DNA from: SZUA-254 sp031379665
GTDB taxonomy: Bacteria; Bacteroidota; Ignavibacteria; UBA10030; SZUA-254
NCBI GenBank assembly: GCA_031379665.1
Contig: JANNFI010000118.1
Coordinates: forward strand, 1-34,564
Reading direction: 5' to 3'
DNA length: 34,564 nt
Part shown: positions 8,808-17,374 of the stretch, one piece after another
Numbering within the stretch: position 1 is the stretch's first letter
Layout: the number at the start of each line of letters is the position of its first letter
Made by a program: the position numbers and the translations under genes
Notes under the pieces: generated by a model
Told to the model about the DNA's origin: nothing
Database searches by the model: none
What the model saw: the letters and a program-made list of their open reading frames with translations, nothing else

Positions 8808-9994
8808 CCGGGATGAAGCCGGTACGGACCCGGAACCACATCGATTTCGCCACACTGGTGGCGGTGATGGCGCTGATGCTCCTGAGCATGGGGATCGTCT
8901 ACAGCGCCTCGTCGACGCTGGCGTTCAAGAATTTCAAGGACAGCGAACAGCTGCTCGCGAACCACGTGACCAAGATTGCGCTGGGACTGGCGGCGCTCTT
9001 CATCATGATGCGCTTCGATTACCACCGATTCCAAAAGTTGACGAAGCCCGCGCTCGTTGGGGCGATCGTGGCGCTCGCCTTGACGCTCCTGGTGGGCGCG
9101 GTCACCAACGGTGCTACGCGCTGGATCGAGCTGGGTCCGATCCAGATACAGCCGTCGGAGTTCGCGAAGTACGCGCTCTTGTTTCATATCTGCACGCTCA
9201 TCTCCACCAAGGGAGAGATGCTGCGGGACTTCAGGAAGGGGTTCGTCCCGATGATGGTCTGGATCGCTCTGGTGTCGGCGCTCGTCCTGCTCCAGCCGAA
9301 CTTCAGTATGGCGTCGATGATCGTGATCCTCAGTTTGCTGATGCTCTTCGTCGGCGGCGTGCGCGTCAAGCACCTGGCGATCGTGGCCGCGCCCGTGATC
9401 CCGGCGATGGTGGGGATCCTGGTCCTGGCTCCCTACAGAGTGAAGCGGATCGAGGAATACATCACGGCCGTTCTCGGTGAGTTCGGCAAGGGAGCCATTC
9501 CCTATCAGCTCCGACAGGGCCTGATCGCCTTCGGCCGGGGCGGGATTTTCGGCGTCGGGCCGGGCGAGAGCCGCCAGCGGGACCTCTTCCTCCCGGAGGC
9601 GCACACCGATTTCGTCTATTCGATCATCGGCGAGGAGTACGGGTTCGTCGGGACGATGTTCTTCATGCTCCTCTTCCTGATGATCATGGTCCGGGGCTAC
9701 AAGATCGCACGATACGCCCCCGACGTGTTCGGACGAAACATCGCGATCGCCGTGACGAGCGCCGTCACGCTCTACGCGCTGGTCAACGCGGGCGTGACCC
9801 TCGGCCTCCTGCCGACGACGGGCCTGCCGATGCCGTTCGTGAGTTACGGCGGGTCGTCGATGGTCTTTACGGCCGCCGCGGTCGGCGTGCTCCTGAACAT
9901 TTCCTCGCAGACGGACCTGCACCCGAGGGCCACGCAGGTCCCGGTCGTGGGATCGGTGAACGCCGGTAAAGCGGCGGTCGGAAAGGTGTATTGA
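8792..9994 (+). CDS. ftsW: Lipid II polymerase FtsW (SEDS family)
   Basis: FtsW is the septal SEDS glycosyltransferase that polymerises lipid II together with the class B PBP. The 400-residue protein has about ten TM helices. Visible signatures are GATRWIELGPIQIQPSEFAK (about 107-126), PEAHTDFVYSIIGEEYGF, carrying the catalytic aspartate region of SEDS proteins, and GLPMPFVSYGGSSM near the end. The same frame is open from GTG 8729, but ATG 8792 is chosen because of the AGGAGG 4 nt before it and because the cytoplasmic N-terminus is then of normal length (TRNHIDFATLVAVM). Position between murD and murG is standard. RodA is the alternative SEDS member, but the location favours FtsW. Confidence 0.95.
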   Translation: MGVAVTGMKPVRTRNHIDFATLVAVMALMLLSMGIVYSASSTLAFKNFKDSEQLLANHVTKIALGLAALFIMMRFDYHRFQKLTKPALVGAIVALALTLLVGAVTNGATRWIELGPIQIQPSEFAKYALLFHICTLISTKGEMLRDFRKGFVPMMVWIALVSALVLLQPNFSMASMIVILSLLMLFVGGVRVKHLAIVAAPVIPAMVGILVLAPYRVKRIEEYITAVLGEFGKGAIPYQLRQGLIAFGRGGIFGVGPGESRQRDLFLPEAHTDFVYSIIGEEYGFVGTMFFMLLFLMIMVRGYKIARYAPDVFGRNIAIAVTSAVTLYALVNAGVTLGLLPTTGLPMPFVSYGGSSMVFTAAAVGVLLNISSQTDLHPRATQVPVVGSVNAGKAAVGKVY

Positions 9995-9995
9995 T

Positions 9996-11111
9996 GTGCC
10001 TGACGACTCCTACGTATTCGCAGGCGGCGGGACCGGCGGTCATCTCTATCCCGCCCTCGCCATCGCCGGAGAAGTCAGGAAACTGGTCCCCGGGGCCCGG
10101 ATCTGCTTCATCGGGACGAAGGGAAAAATCGAATCGAGGGTCGTGCCTGCGGAGGGATATGAGTTCAGAACGTTATGGATCAGCGGTCTCCGGCGGAGTC
10201 TTTCGCCCGCGAACCTGCTCGTCCCGGTCAAGGCGGTGGTCTCGGTGATCCAGGCCTGGAACCACCTGAAGGAACTGCGTCCCCGCGCCGTGATCGGCAC
10301 GGGAGGATACGTCTCAGGCCCGGTGCTCCTGGCGGCGTCGGCGATGGGCATCCCGACGCTCATCCACGAACAGAACAGCGTGCCCGGCGAGACGACGAAA
10401 TTCCTCGCGAAGCGGGCGAACGAAGTGCACGTCTCCTTCGCGGAAACCGCCAAACACCTGAGCGCGTCGGCGAAGGTGTTCGTGAGCGGCAACCCGACGC
10501 GCGGCATCCTCGCGGGAGCCGACAGGAACGACGCGATGAAATTCTTCGGGATGGACTCAGGCGATCGCGGCCGGGTGCTCCTGGTCTCCGGCGGCAGTCT
10601 CGGCGCGCGCTCGGTAAACAGCGCGGTGCTGGAAAACCTCGACGCCATCCTCGGACTGGGCCTGCGGGTCGTCTGGCAGACGGGGCAAACGGATTACGAA
10701 AGAATCGCCGCGGCGACGCGAGAGCGTCCCCGGCAGTCGGTCTGGACCGGAGCGTTCATCGACCGGATGGATTACGCGTACGCCGCCGCCGATCTGGCCC
10801 TCTGCAGGGCTGGCGCGACGACGATCGCCGAACTGACGCGCCTCGGCAAGCCGGCGCTCCTGGTCCCGTACCCGCTCGCGGCGGCGGACCACCAGACGCT
10901 CAACGCCCGGTCGATGGAGCATGCCGGCGCTGCAGTCGTGATCGCGGACGCCGCGGCATCAGGCGCCCTGCTCCCGACGCTCAATGATATCCTCGGAGCG
11001 GGCCGGCTCGACGCGATGGCGAAGGCGAGTGCCTCCCTGGGTCGGCCCGGGGCGGCCGCCGATATCGCCAGGCATGCGGTGGCGCTCGGCGGCGGAGGGC
11101 GAAAAGTATGA
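9996..11111 (+). CDS. murG: Undecaprenyl-PP-MurNAc-pentapeptide-UDPGlcNAc GlcNAc transferase (MurG)
   Basis: MurG converts lipid I to lipid II on the cytoplasmic face of the membrane. The 371-residue GT-B protein has the N-terminal glycine loop AGGGTGGHLYPA (9-20), the second glycine loop IGTGGYVSGP, HEQNSVPG, and the C-terminal UDP-GlcNAc site GGSLGAR and the late motif LCRAGATTIAELTRLGKPALLVPYP (split here only by its known sub-motifs RAGA and E-L). The GTG start at 9996 is 1 nt after the ftsW stop; GAAAGG at 9981-9986 can serve as ribosome binding site. An ATG at 9994 is in another frame and gives no MurG sequence. The stop overlaps the next start as ATGA. Confidence 0.97.
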   Translation: MPDDSYVFAGGGTGGHLYPALAIAGEVRKLVPGARICFIGTKGKIESRVVPAEGYEFRTLWISGLRRSLSPANLLVPVKAVVSVIQAWNHLKELRPRAVIGTGGYVSGPVLLAASAMGIPTLIHEQNSVPGETTKFLAKRANEVHVSFAETAKHLSASAKVFVSGNPTRGILAGADRNDAMKFFGMDSGDRGRVLLVSGGSLGARSVNSAVLENLDAILGLGLRVVWQTGQTDYERIAAATRERPRQSVWTGAFIDRMDYAYAAADLALCRAGATTIAELTRLGKPALLVPYPLAAADHQTLNARSMEHAGAAVVIADAAASGALLPTLNDILGAGRLDAMAKASASLGRPGAAADIARHAVALGGGGRKV

Positions 11112-11611
11112 CGATGGAATTTCCGGCAGGCGCCAGGATCTTCAGGTACAAGCTGGACTTCTATTACCAGCAGGCCCTGCTCTACCTCGTGACTCTCGTG
11201 CTGTACGCGGGCGTGAGGGGGACGTTCGAGTTCGACCGGTTGCCGACAATGGGGTCGGACCCGATGCTCTACATCATCATTTTGTTCGTGATCATCTCGT
11301 TCGCAGTCCTCGCGCTGAACAAGGCCAGGGAACGGAAGCTGGTGATCGCGCACGACAGGATCATCTTTCACAACAAGTACCGCGACCGCGAGATACTGTT
11401 GTCGGACATCGACTGGTTCCACGTCGGAAGGGAACGCGCGGTCATGACCGCAGGGCGCTCGCAGGTCATCGTCTTCAAGATCAAGCACCGCAGGCGGCTC
11501 TTCAGGATCCGCATCGGACGATACGAGCGCGAGAAGGAACTGTTGGCGGAAATGCAGCGCATCGGCGAACAGTTGCCCAAGGGAAAACGGTTTTCCTTCA
11601 GGATGGATTGA
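11108..11611 (+). CDS. Two-TM membrane protein with PH-like C-terminal domain, unknown function, within the dcw cluster
   Basis: This 167-residue protein starts at an ATGA overlap with murG. It has a hydrophobic stretch at about 22-36 (ALLYLVTLVLYAGV) and another at about 53-70 (MLYIIILFVIISFAVLAL). A cytoplasmic beta-rich domain follows, with the pattern of bacterial PH-like (YdbT/DUF304-type) proteins: LVIAHDRIIFHNKYRDREILLSDI and VFKIKHRRRLFRIRI. The end is very basic (KGKRFSFRMD). No enzyme motif is visible. It is translated between murG, a peripheral membrane enzyme, and murC. A role at the membrane near lipid II synthesis is only suggested by this location. The PH-like assignment is based on strand pattern, not on a recognised family signature. 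Confidence 0.85.
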   Translation: MTMEFPAGARIFRYKLDFYYQQALLYLVTLVLYAGVRGTFEFDRLPTMGSDPMLYIIILFVIISFAVLALNKARERKLVIAHDRIIFHNKYRDREILLSDIDWFHVGRERAVMTAGRSQVIVFKIKHRRRLFRIRIGRYEREKELLAEMQRIGEQLPKGKRFSFRMD

Positions 11612-11646
11612 TGAATAACGGCAGAGAACGTGTTCAGCTCAATTAA
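11611..11646 (+). other. Possible 11-codon leader frame overlapping the murC start
   Basis: An ATG at 11611 overlaps the preceding stop as TGATG and opens a short frame MNNGRERVQLN that ends with TAA 14 nt inside murC. murC itself starts at a GTG with no good Shine-Dalgarno sequence, so ribosomes terminating here could re-initiate at the GTG. Expression of the peptide is not shown. Confidence 0.3.
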
Positions 11647-13018
11647 GAAAATACATTTCGTGGGCATCGGCGGCATCGGGATGAGCGGCATCGCCGAGAT
11701 CCTGATCGACCAGGGATTTTCGGTGGCCGGTTCGGACCTGGCGCCGGGCGAGACCACCGAACGGCTCGAAAAACTCGGGGCCACGGTGATGAAGGGTCAC
11801 GACGCCGCCAACATCGCATCAGATGTGGACGCCGTCGTCTACTCGTCGGCGGTGCAGGGAGACAACCCCGAGGTCCGCGAGGCCCAGCGGCGAAAGATTC
11901 CCATCATCCGCAGGGCAGAGATGCTTGCCGAAGTGATGCGCCTCAAGTACGGCATCGGCGTGGCGGGGACGCATGGGAAGACCACCACGACGTCGATGAT
12001 CAGCCTCGTGCTGATTGAGGGCGGGCTCGACCCGACCGTCATCGTCGGCGGCAAACTCAGCGGGCTTGGCGGGACCAACGCGCGGCTCGGCCACGGGGAG
12101 TTCATCGTGGTCGAGGCGGACGAGTTCGACCGTTCGTTCCTCTCGCTGACCCCGACGATCGCCGTCCTGACAACCCTCGACACAGACCACCTCGACTGTT
12201 ATCGCGACATCGAGGACATCAAGAAGGCGTTCATCCAGTTTGCCTCGAGGGTGCCGTTCTACGGGTTCATCGTGCTCTGCCTCGACGAGACCGCGCTGCA
12301 GGACATCATCCCGCAGTTCAGGACCAAGAAACTCCTGACCTACGGGTTCACGCCCCAGGCGGACGTCCAGGCGATAGACATCGTGCACAACGAAAACACG
12401 ACCAAATTCACACTGGTGAAGGGCGGGCGCGAGATGGGAGAGGTTTCGCTCCACATCCCGGGCAGGCACAATGTCCAGAACGCGCTCGCGGCGATCACGG
12501 TCGGTTTTGAGCTCGGAATGCCATTCGAGAAAATCAGGGCTGGCATTGAAAAGTTCGCGGGCGTCTACCGCAGGTGGGAGAAGAAGGGTGAGTACAAGGG
12601 CGTTCTATTATACGACGATTACGCGCACCACCCCACGGAATGCCGGGCGACGCTCGCCGGAGCGAGGGCGGGGTGGAGGCGACAGCGACTGGTGTGCGTG
12701 TTCCAGCCGCACCTCTATTCGCGCACGCGCGACTTCTACGAGGATTTCGGCAAATCGTTCCTGCTCTCGGACGTGCTGGTGGTGACCGACGTCTACCCGG
12801 CGCGAGAGGAACCGATCCAGGGGATCACCGGGGAACTGATCGTCAATGCGGCAAAGCAGTACGGCCACAAGGACGTGCATTACGTCCCGGATAAGAAGGC
12901 TATCCCCGCGTATCTCGCCGGGATTGTAAAGGAAAACGACCTCGTGATCACGATGGGCGCCGGGGACATCTGGAAGTTCGGCGAAGAATACTTCAGGAAC
13001 CTGGGGAACGGCAAATGA
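11630..13018 (+). CDS. murC: UDP-N-acetylmuramate--L-alanine ligase (MurC)
   Basis: MurC adds the first amino acid, L-alanine, to UDP-MurNAc. The 462-residue protein shows the N-terminal nucleotide fold (HFVGIGGIGMSGIAEIL, 9-25), the P-loop GTHGKTTTTSM at 113-123, where the histidine is typical of MurC, DTDHLDCY, and the C-terminal YDDYAHHPTE at 328-337, a strong MurC signature. FQPHLYSRT follows. The start is GTG at 11630; the sequence begins directly with the conserved fold, so an upstream start is unlikely. No clear ribosome binding site is present, and translation may be coupled to the preceding gene 18 nt upstream. The 3' end overlaps murB by ATGA. Confidence 0.97.
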   Translation: MFSSIKKIHFVGIGGIGMSGIAEILIDQGFSVAGSDLAPGETTERLEKLGATVMKGHDAANIASDVDAVVYSSAVQGDNPEVREAQRRKIPIIRRAEMLAEVMRLKYGIGVAGTHGKTTTTSMISLVLIEGGLDPTVIVGGKLSGLGGTNARLGHGEFIVVEADEFDRSFLSLTPTIAVLTTLDTDHLDCYRDIEDIKKAFIQFASRVPFYGFIVLCLDETALQDIIPQFRTKKLLTYGFTPQADVQAIDIVHNENTTKFTLVKGGREMGEVSLHIPGRHNVQNALAAITVGFELGMPFEKIRAGIEKFAGVYRRWEKKGEYKGVLLYDDYAHHPTECRATLAGARAGWRRQRLVCVFQPHLYSRTRDFYEDFGKSFLLSDVLVVTDVYPAREEPIQGITGELIVNAAKQYGHKDVHYVPDKKAIPAYLAGIVKENDLVITMGAGDIWKFGEEYFRNLGNGK

Positions 13019-13935
13019 TCCACCTGCAGGACATACAGAGGGTGCTCAGGGGACGGATCGCGATCAACGAACCGATGAACCGGTACACCTCCATCCGCAT
13101 CGGCGGACCGGCGGACTTCCTCCTGGAGCCGGCTGATCGCGAGGACGCGGTCCGGCTCCTATCGCACTTTCAGGAGAACGGCACGCCGTTCACCATGATC
13201 GGGAAGGGGTCGAATATGCTCATCAGCGACGAGGGCATCCGCGGGACGGTGGTGCACCTCGAGCCGGGCCTGAACTCCGTCGCGATGGACGGCGACCTCG
13301 TGAACGCCGGGGCGGGGATCCCGATGGCCAGGTTCGTCGACTTCTGCGTCCAGCAGGGGTTGAGCGGCGTCGAAATGCTCGCGGGAATACCCGGGACGAT
13401 CGGCGGCGGCGTCTGGATGAACGCGGGTGCCTACGGCGGCGAGATCTCGACCTACCTCGTGGACGTCGAAGTGATGCGCAGCGGGGCGATCATCCGCATC
13501 CCGAAGGACCAGGTCGGGTTCACCTACCGACACGCCCCACTCGGCGAAGCCGTGGTGCTCGGGGCGAGGTTCAGGTTGCCGGCGGGCGACAAGGCTGAAT
13601 TGATGCGCGCGCGCCGCGAACTTCTCATCAGGCGGAACCGGGCTCAGCCCGTGAACATGCCAAACTCGGGGTCGATGTTCAAGAATCCTCCGGCCAACCA
13701 CGCCGCGAGGCTGATTGAGGAGGCGGGCCTGAAGGGGACGAAGCGCGGGAATGCGGAGATCTCGACCCTGCACGCGAACTTCATCGTGAACCACGGGGGG
13801 GCGAAGGCCCGTGACGTTGTGGAACTGCTCGAGCTGGCCCACGCTACAGTCCTGCGGCGGACGGGGACCAGGCTGGAGCTCGAGATCAAACTTGTCGGTT
13901 TTGGTGAAAACATTTACGAGGAGATTTACGCGTGA
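13015..13935 (+). CDS. murB: UDP-N-acetylenolpyruvoylglucosamine reductase (MurB)
   Basis: MurB is an FAD enzyme that reduces UDP-GlcNAc-enolpyruvate to UDP-MurNAc with NADPH. The 306-residue protein has TSIRIGGPADF (25-35), the FAD-binding GKGSNMLI (64-71), GIPGTIGGGVWMNAGAYGGE (124-143), YRHAPL (171-176) and NSGSMFKNP (217-225), in which S220 is the expected catalytic serine. It ends with the helix HANFIVNHGGAKARDV and LELEIKLVG, which holds the catalytic glutamate. The length suggests the shorter type II MurB. It overlaps murC at ATGA and ftsQ at GTGA. A murB inside the dcw cluster between murC and ftsQ is common in several phyla. Confidence 0.97.
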   Translation: MIHLQDIQRVLRGRIAINEPMNRYTSIRIGGPADFLLEPADREDAVRLLSHFQENGTPFTMIGKGSNMLISDEGIRGTVVHLEPGLNSVAMDGDLVNAGAGIPMARFVDFCVQQGLSGVEMLAGIPGTIGGGVWMNAGAYGGEISTYLVDVEVMRSGAIIRIPKDQVGFTYRHAPLGEAVVLGARFRLPAGDKAELMRARRELLIRRNRAQPVNMPNSGSMFKNPPANHAARLIEEAGLKGTKRGNAEISTLHANFIVNHGGAKARDVVELLELAHATVLRRTGTRLELEIKLVGFGENIYEEIYA

Positions 13936-14744
13936 GCGAGGACGTCGAAAACAGGCCCGCGCAGAAGAAGGAGAAGACCCGACCGTCGTACCTCTGGTTC
14001 CTCGGGGGGATCGGCGGCCTGGTGCTCGCCCTCTTCGTCCTTTCGCTGCAGTGGAAGGACACCCGGCGTGTCACAAAAGTGGTGATCGAGGGCGCGATGT
14101 ACTTCTCCGAGAAGGACGTCCGTGCCCGCGCGGCGGTCCCGGCGAAGGCGCTTCTGGACACGGTTTCACTCAGCGCGATCAGGGCCAGGCTCGTCACGCA
14201 TCCCTACATCCGCGACGCGCGCGTGAGCCGGACGTACCCGGACGCCGTGACCATCACCATCGACGAGAGGGTGCCCGTTGCGTCGTTCACGCTGAACGGG
14301 GCAATCAGGTACATCGACGAGGAGGGAGTCGTCCTGCCCTACCTCAGGTCGGAGATGCACTACGACCTCCCCATGATCACCGGGATTCCGGAGCTCAACC
14401 GCACCCGGATCGGCGAGGTGGTCGAGGGCGAGGAATACTTCGAGGCGCTCGGCATCCTCGTCTCGGCGATGGAAACCGACAGCTCTATTTTCCGGTTGAT
14501 CTCGGAGGTCGATATGAAGGAGGGCGGGGACATCGCGCTCTATTCGTCGGACGATGCGGTGCTGATCAAGTTCGGCAGGGGTGACGAGCGGCGGAAGTTC
14601 CTTCTCCTGAGGACGTTCTGGGATAAATTCGCGAGGGAGGGCGGCACGGAGAACCTCGAGTATCTCGACCTCCGCTTCAGCGACCAGGTGGTCGCGAAAT
14701 GGAACAATAAACCACAACAATCAGTCAATCTATCTTCCATGTAG
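13932..14744 (+). CDS. ftsQ: Cell division protein FtsQ/DivIB
   Basis: This 270-residue bitopic protein has a short charged cytoplasmic tail and a TM helix at about 17-38 (YLWFLGGIGGLVLALFVLSL). A POTRA domain follows at about 46-115 (VTKVVIEGAMYFSEKDV ... YPDAVTITIDERVPVASF), then the FtsQ beta domain (IRYIDEEGVVLPY ... FGRGDERRKFLLLRTFWDKF). FtsQ scaffolds FtsL and its partner at the division site. Sequence conservation is limited in this family; the POTRA ending in 'DERVPVA' and the position directly before ftsA make the call safe. The start is a GTG overlapping the murB stop. Confidence 0.93.
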   Translation: MSEDVENRPAQKKEKTRPSYLWFLGGIGGLVLALFVLSLQWKDTRRVTKVVIEGAMYFSEKDVRARAAVPAKALLDTVSLSAIRARLVTHPYIRDARVSRTYPDAVTITIDERVPVASFTLNGAIRYIDEEGVVLPYLRSEMHYDLPMITGIPELNRTRIGEVVEGEEYFEALGILVSAMETDSSIFRLISEVDMKEGGDIALYSSDDAVLIKFGRGDERRKFLLLRTFWDKFAREGGTENLEYLDLRFSDQVVAKWNNKPQQSVNLSSM

Positions 14745-14764
14745 GAAGGCGAGGGATAACGCTG

Positions 14765-16003
14765 ATGGAACATGAAATCATCGTGGGTCTGGACATCGGG
14801 ACGACGAAGGTCTGCGCGGTCGTCGCGTCCACCAACGAAGCCGGGAAGATCAACATCCTCGGCGTCGGCCGGAGCATGTCGGACGGACTCACCAGGGGGG
14901 TCGTCACGAACATCGATAAAACGGTGCGGTCGATCCAGTCCGCCGTCGCGGAGGCCGAGACCCAGTCGGGGATCAAGATACAGTCGGTCATCGTCGGAAT
15001 CGCCGGGGAGCACATCCAGAGCTTCCAGAGCCGCGGGGTCATCGCCATCAGCGGGCCCCAGCGCGAGATCGGGCAGGCCGACGTGGCGCGCCTCATCGAG
15101 GACACCAAGCGGGTCGCCCTCCCGTCCGACCGGAAGATCATCCACGTGATCCCGCAGGAGTTCATCATCGACGGGCAGGACGGCGTGATCGATCCGGTGG
15201 GGATGGCGGGCGTACGGCTCGAGGCGAACGTGCACATCATCACCGGCCTCGTCACCGCGGCGCAGAACATCCACCGGTGCGTCCAGCGCGCGAACCTGCA
15301 CGTCCGCGACATGGTGCTCGAGCCGCTCGCCTCCTCGTACGCGGTCCTCGAGGAAGAAGAGAAAGAGGTCGGTGTCGCCCTGCTGGACGTGGGCGGCGGC
15401 ACCACCGACATGGCGGTGTTCGAAGACCGGACCATCCGGCATACCGCCGTGATTCCGGTGGCCGGCAACCAGGTCACCAGCGACATCCGGAAAGGCCTGG
15501 GGGTCCTGACGGAACAGGCGGAGAAACTCAAGTGTCTCCACGGTTTTGCCCTCGCCTCGGCGGTGGTGGACGATGAACCGATCATCATCCCCGGGATCGG
15601 TGGCAGGCCCCCGCTCGAAATCGACAAGCGGTTGCTGGCGCAGATCATCCAACCGAGGATGGAGGAGATTTTCGAGATCGCGGCGCTTGAGATCAAACGG
15701 TCCGGATACTCCCGCCACCTCTCGGCGGGGGTGGTCCTCACCGGCGGCGGCGCCCTCATCAAGGGCGTGTCGGAGCTGGCTCAGGAGATCCTCGGAATGC
15801 CGGTGAAGATCGGCATCCCGGGCGGCTTCTACGCCGGACTCGTACGGGAAATCGAGAATCCAATCTACTCGACGTGCGTCGGGCTGGTCCTCCACGGCAT
15901 GAACAACCAGGAATCGACGGCGTTCCAGCCGGAAGGTGCGAGGGAGGGCGGGTCCGTCAGGAAGATATTCGGGAAGATGAAGAGTTGGTTCGACGAATTG
16001 TAG
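14765..16003 (+). CDS. ftsA: Cell division protein FtsA
   Basis: FtsA is the actin-like ATPase that tethers FtsZ to the membrane. In 412 residues it shows the phosphate-1 loop GLDIGTTKV (8-16), the phosphate-2 loop LLDVGGGTTDMAVF and the adenosine motif VVLTGGGALIKGV. The 1C-type insert domain is at about residues 85-165. The last 15 residues (VRKIFGKMKSWFDEL) form the expected amphipathic membrane-targeting helix. ATG 14765 has GAGGG at 14751-14755 about 9 nt upstream. The gene is separated from ftsQ by 20 nt and from ftsZ by 70 nt. Confidence 0.97.
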   Translation: MEHEIIVGLDIGTTKVCAVVASTNEAGKINILGVGRSMSDGLTRGVVTNIDKTVRSIQSAVAEAETQSGIKIQSVIVGIAGEHIQSFQSRGVIAISGPQREIGQADVARLIEDTKRVALPSDRKIIHVIPQEFIIDGQDGVIDPVGMAGVRLEANVHIITGLVTAAQNIHRCVQRANLHVRDMVLEPLASSYAVLEEEEKEVGVALLDVGGGTTDMAVFEDRTIRHTAVIPVAGNQVTSDIRKGLGVLTEQAEKLKCLHGFALASAVVDDEPIIIPGIGGRPPLEIDKRLLAQIIQPRMEEIFEIAALEIKRSGYSRHLSAGVVLTGGGALIKGVSELAQEILGMPVKIGIPGGFYAGLVREIENPIYSTCVGLVLHGMNNQESTAFQPEGAREGGSVRKIFGKMKSWFDEL

Positions 16004-16073
16004 ACGACGAAATGCAACAGGAATTATCAGTACATAAATCACACACCATCAACACATATAAGGAGATACGATA
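16004..16073 (+). promoter_or_regulatory. ftsA-ftsZ intergenic leader with strong ribosome binding site
   Basis: This 70-nt gap is the most AT-rich piece of the dcw cluster. It ends with AGGAGAT at 16061-16067, 6 nt before the GTG start of ftsZ. The AT-rich part (16015-16060) could hold a separate ftsZ promoter, which is known in many bacteria, but no clear -35/-10 pair is visible. Confidence 0.5.
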
Positions 16074-17249
16074 GTGATAGAACTCGATAATTACTTCGAC
16101 CACGGAGCGAAAATCCGTGTGGTGGGGGTAGGAGGCGGCGGTGGAAACGCGATCACGAGCATGATCGACAAACGGCTCGCGGGAGTGGACTTCTTCGCGA
16201 TCAACACCGATATGCAGGCCCTCGAACGGAACAAGGCCCCGAACAAGGTCCAGATCGGGAAGAACCTGACGCGCGGTCTGGGCGCGGGAGCTGATCCCTC
16301 GATCGGCCAGCGCGCGGTGGAGGAGGACAGGGACGAAATCTCACGCTCCCTCGCCGGCAGCGACATGGTGTTCATCACCGCCGGAATGGGCGGCGGCACC
16401 GGAACGGGCGGGGCCCCGATCGTGGCGAACATCGCCAAGAGCATGGGCGCGCTCGTCGTCGGGATCGTAAGCAAGCCCTTCACCTGCGAAGGCAAGAAGC
16501 GGATGGGGCAGGCCGAGAGCGGCATCGAGGAGATGAAGAAGCAGGTCGACACCCTGATCGTCATCCCCAACCAGAAGCTGCTGTCGATCGTCGAGAGGAA
16601 CACTCCGCTGCAGGACGCGTTCGACAAGGCGAACGACGTGCTCTACAATGCGACCCGCGGCATTTCCGAGCTCATCACGGTCTCGGGACTCATCAACGTC
16701 GATTTCGCGGACGTTCGCACGGTGATGCGTGAGATGGGCGACGCGATCATGGGTTCGGGCATCGCGACGGGCGAAAACCGCGCGGTCGAGGCGGCGCACT
16801 CCGCCATCTCGAGCCCGCTCCTCGAAGGCGTATCGATCAACGGCGCGCTCGGCGTGCTGGTCAACGTGACCGGCGGCCCGACGATGTCGCTGGTCGAAGT
16901 CGACGAGGCGGTCAGCGTCATCCACGAGGCGGCCGGAGAGGAAGCGAACGTCATCATGGGCGCCGTCATCGACGAGAACATGGGCGACGAGATGATGGTC
17001 ACGGTCATTGCGACCGGGTTCAACAAGCGGGGCCTGGGCGCGGTCCGCGCGGCCAAGCAGGGCGCGAGGATCATCGAGAGGATCCCGTCCGGCCTGCACG
17101 ACCTGCAGAAGCTGGACGAGCCCGCCTACATCAGGAAGGGCATCGACATCACCATCAACCAGCACAGGGCCGAAAGCGTTGAATTACCCGGCGCCCAGGA
17201 ACACCGCGAGGAGGAGAGGCCGGCCTTCCTCAGGAGAATCATGGACTAA
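16074..17249 (+). CDS. ftsZ: Cell division GTPase FtsZ
   Basis: FtsZ is the tubulin-like protein that polymerises into the Z-ring. The 391-residue protein has GVGGGGGNAI (18-27), INTDMQAL (43-50) and the tubulin signature GGGTGTG at 106-112. The T7 loop NVDFADVRTVM is at about 208-218 and carries the catalytic aspartates that complete the GTPase site of the next subunit. A short variable linker leads to the C-terminal peptide RPAFLRRIMD, which binds FtsA and other partners. The GTG start is set by AGGAGAT 6 nt upstream. It is the last gene of the cluster and is followed by a hairpin. Confidence 0.98.
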   Translation: MIELDNYFDHGAKIRVVGVGGGGGNAITSMIDKRLAGVDFFAINTDMQALERNKAPNKVQIGKNLTRGLGAGADPSIGQRAVEEDRDEISRSLAGSDMVFITAGMGGGTGTGGAPIVANIAKSMGALVVGIVSKPFTCEGKKRMGQAESGIEEMKKQVDTLIVIPNQKLLSIVERNTPLQDAFDKANDVLYNATRGISELITVSGLINVDFADVRTVMREMGDAIMGSGIATGENRAVEAAHSAISSPLLEGVSINGALGVLVNVTGGPTMSLVEVDEAVSVIHEAAGEEANVIMGAVIDENMGDEMMVTVIATGFNKRGLGAVRAAKQGARIIERIPSGLHDLQKLDEPAYIRKGIDITINQHRAESVELPGAQEHREEERPAFLRRIMD

Positions 17250-17311
17250 GCGGCACCCGGCGTAACACGCAACAAGGCAACAGAAATACCGTATCACCTA
17301 TCGTAGACTCC

Positions 17312-17344
17312 GGGGGGGCGCCTGAATCGAGCGGGCGCCTCCCC
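17312..17344 (+). terminator. GC-rich hairpin after ftsZ, probable transcription terminator
   Basis: GGGGGGGCGCC at 17312-17322 pairs with GGCGCCTCCCC at 17334-17344, an 11-bp stem with one G-U pair and an 11-nt loop. The 3' side is followed by a modest T-rich stretch (ATATGTTTGTCT). It lies 63 nt after the ftsZ stop and just before the next gene, so it probably ends the dcw transcript. Confidence 0.7.
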
Positions 17345-17374
17345 ATATGTTTGTCTCGATGGGGAGATACGATC

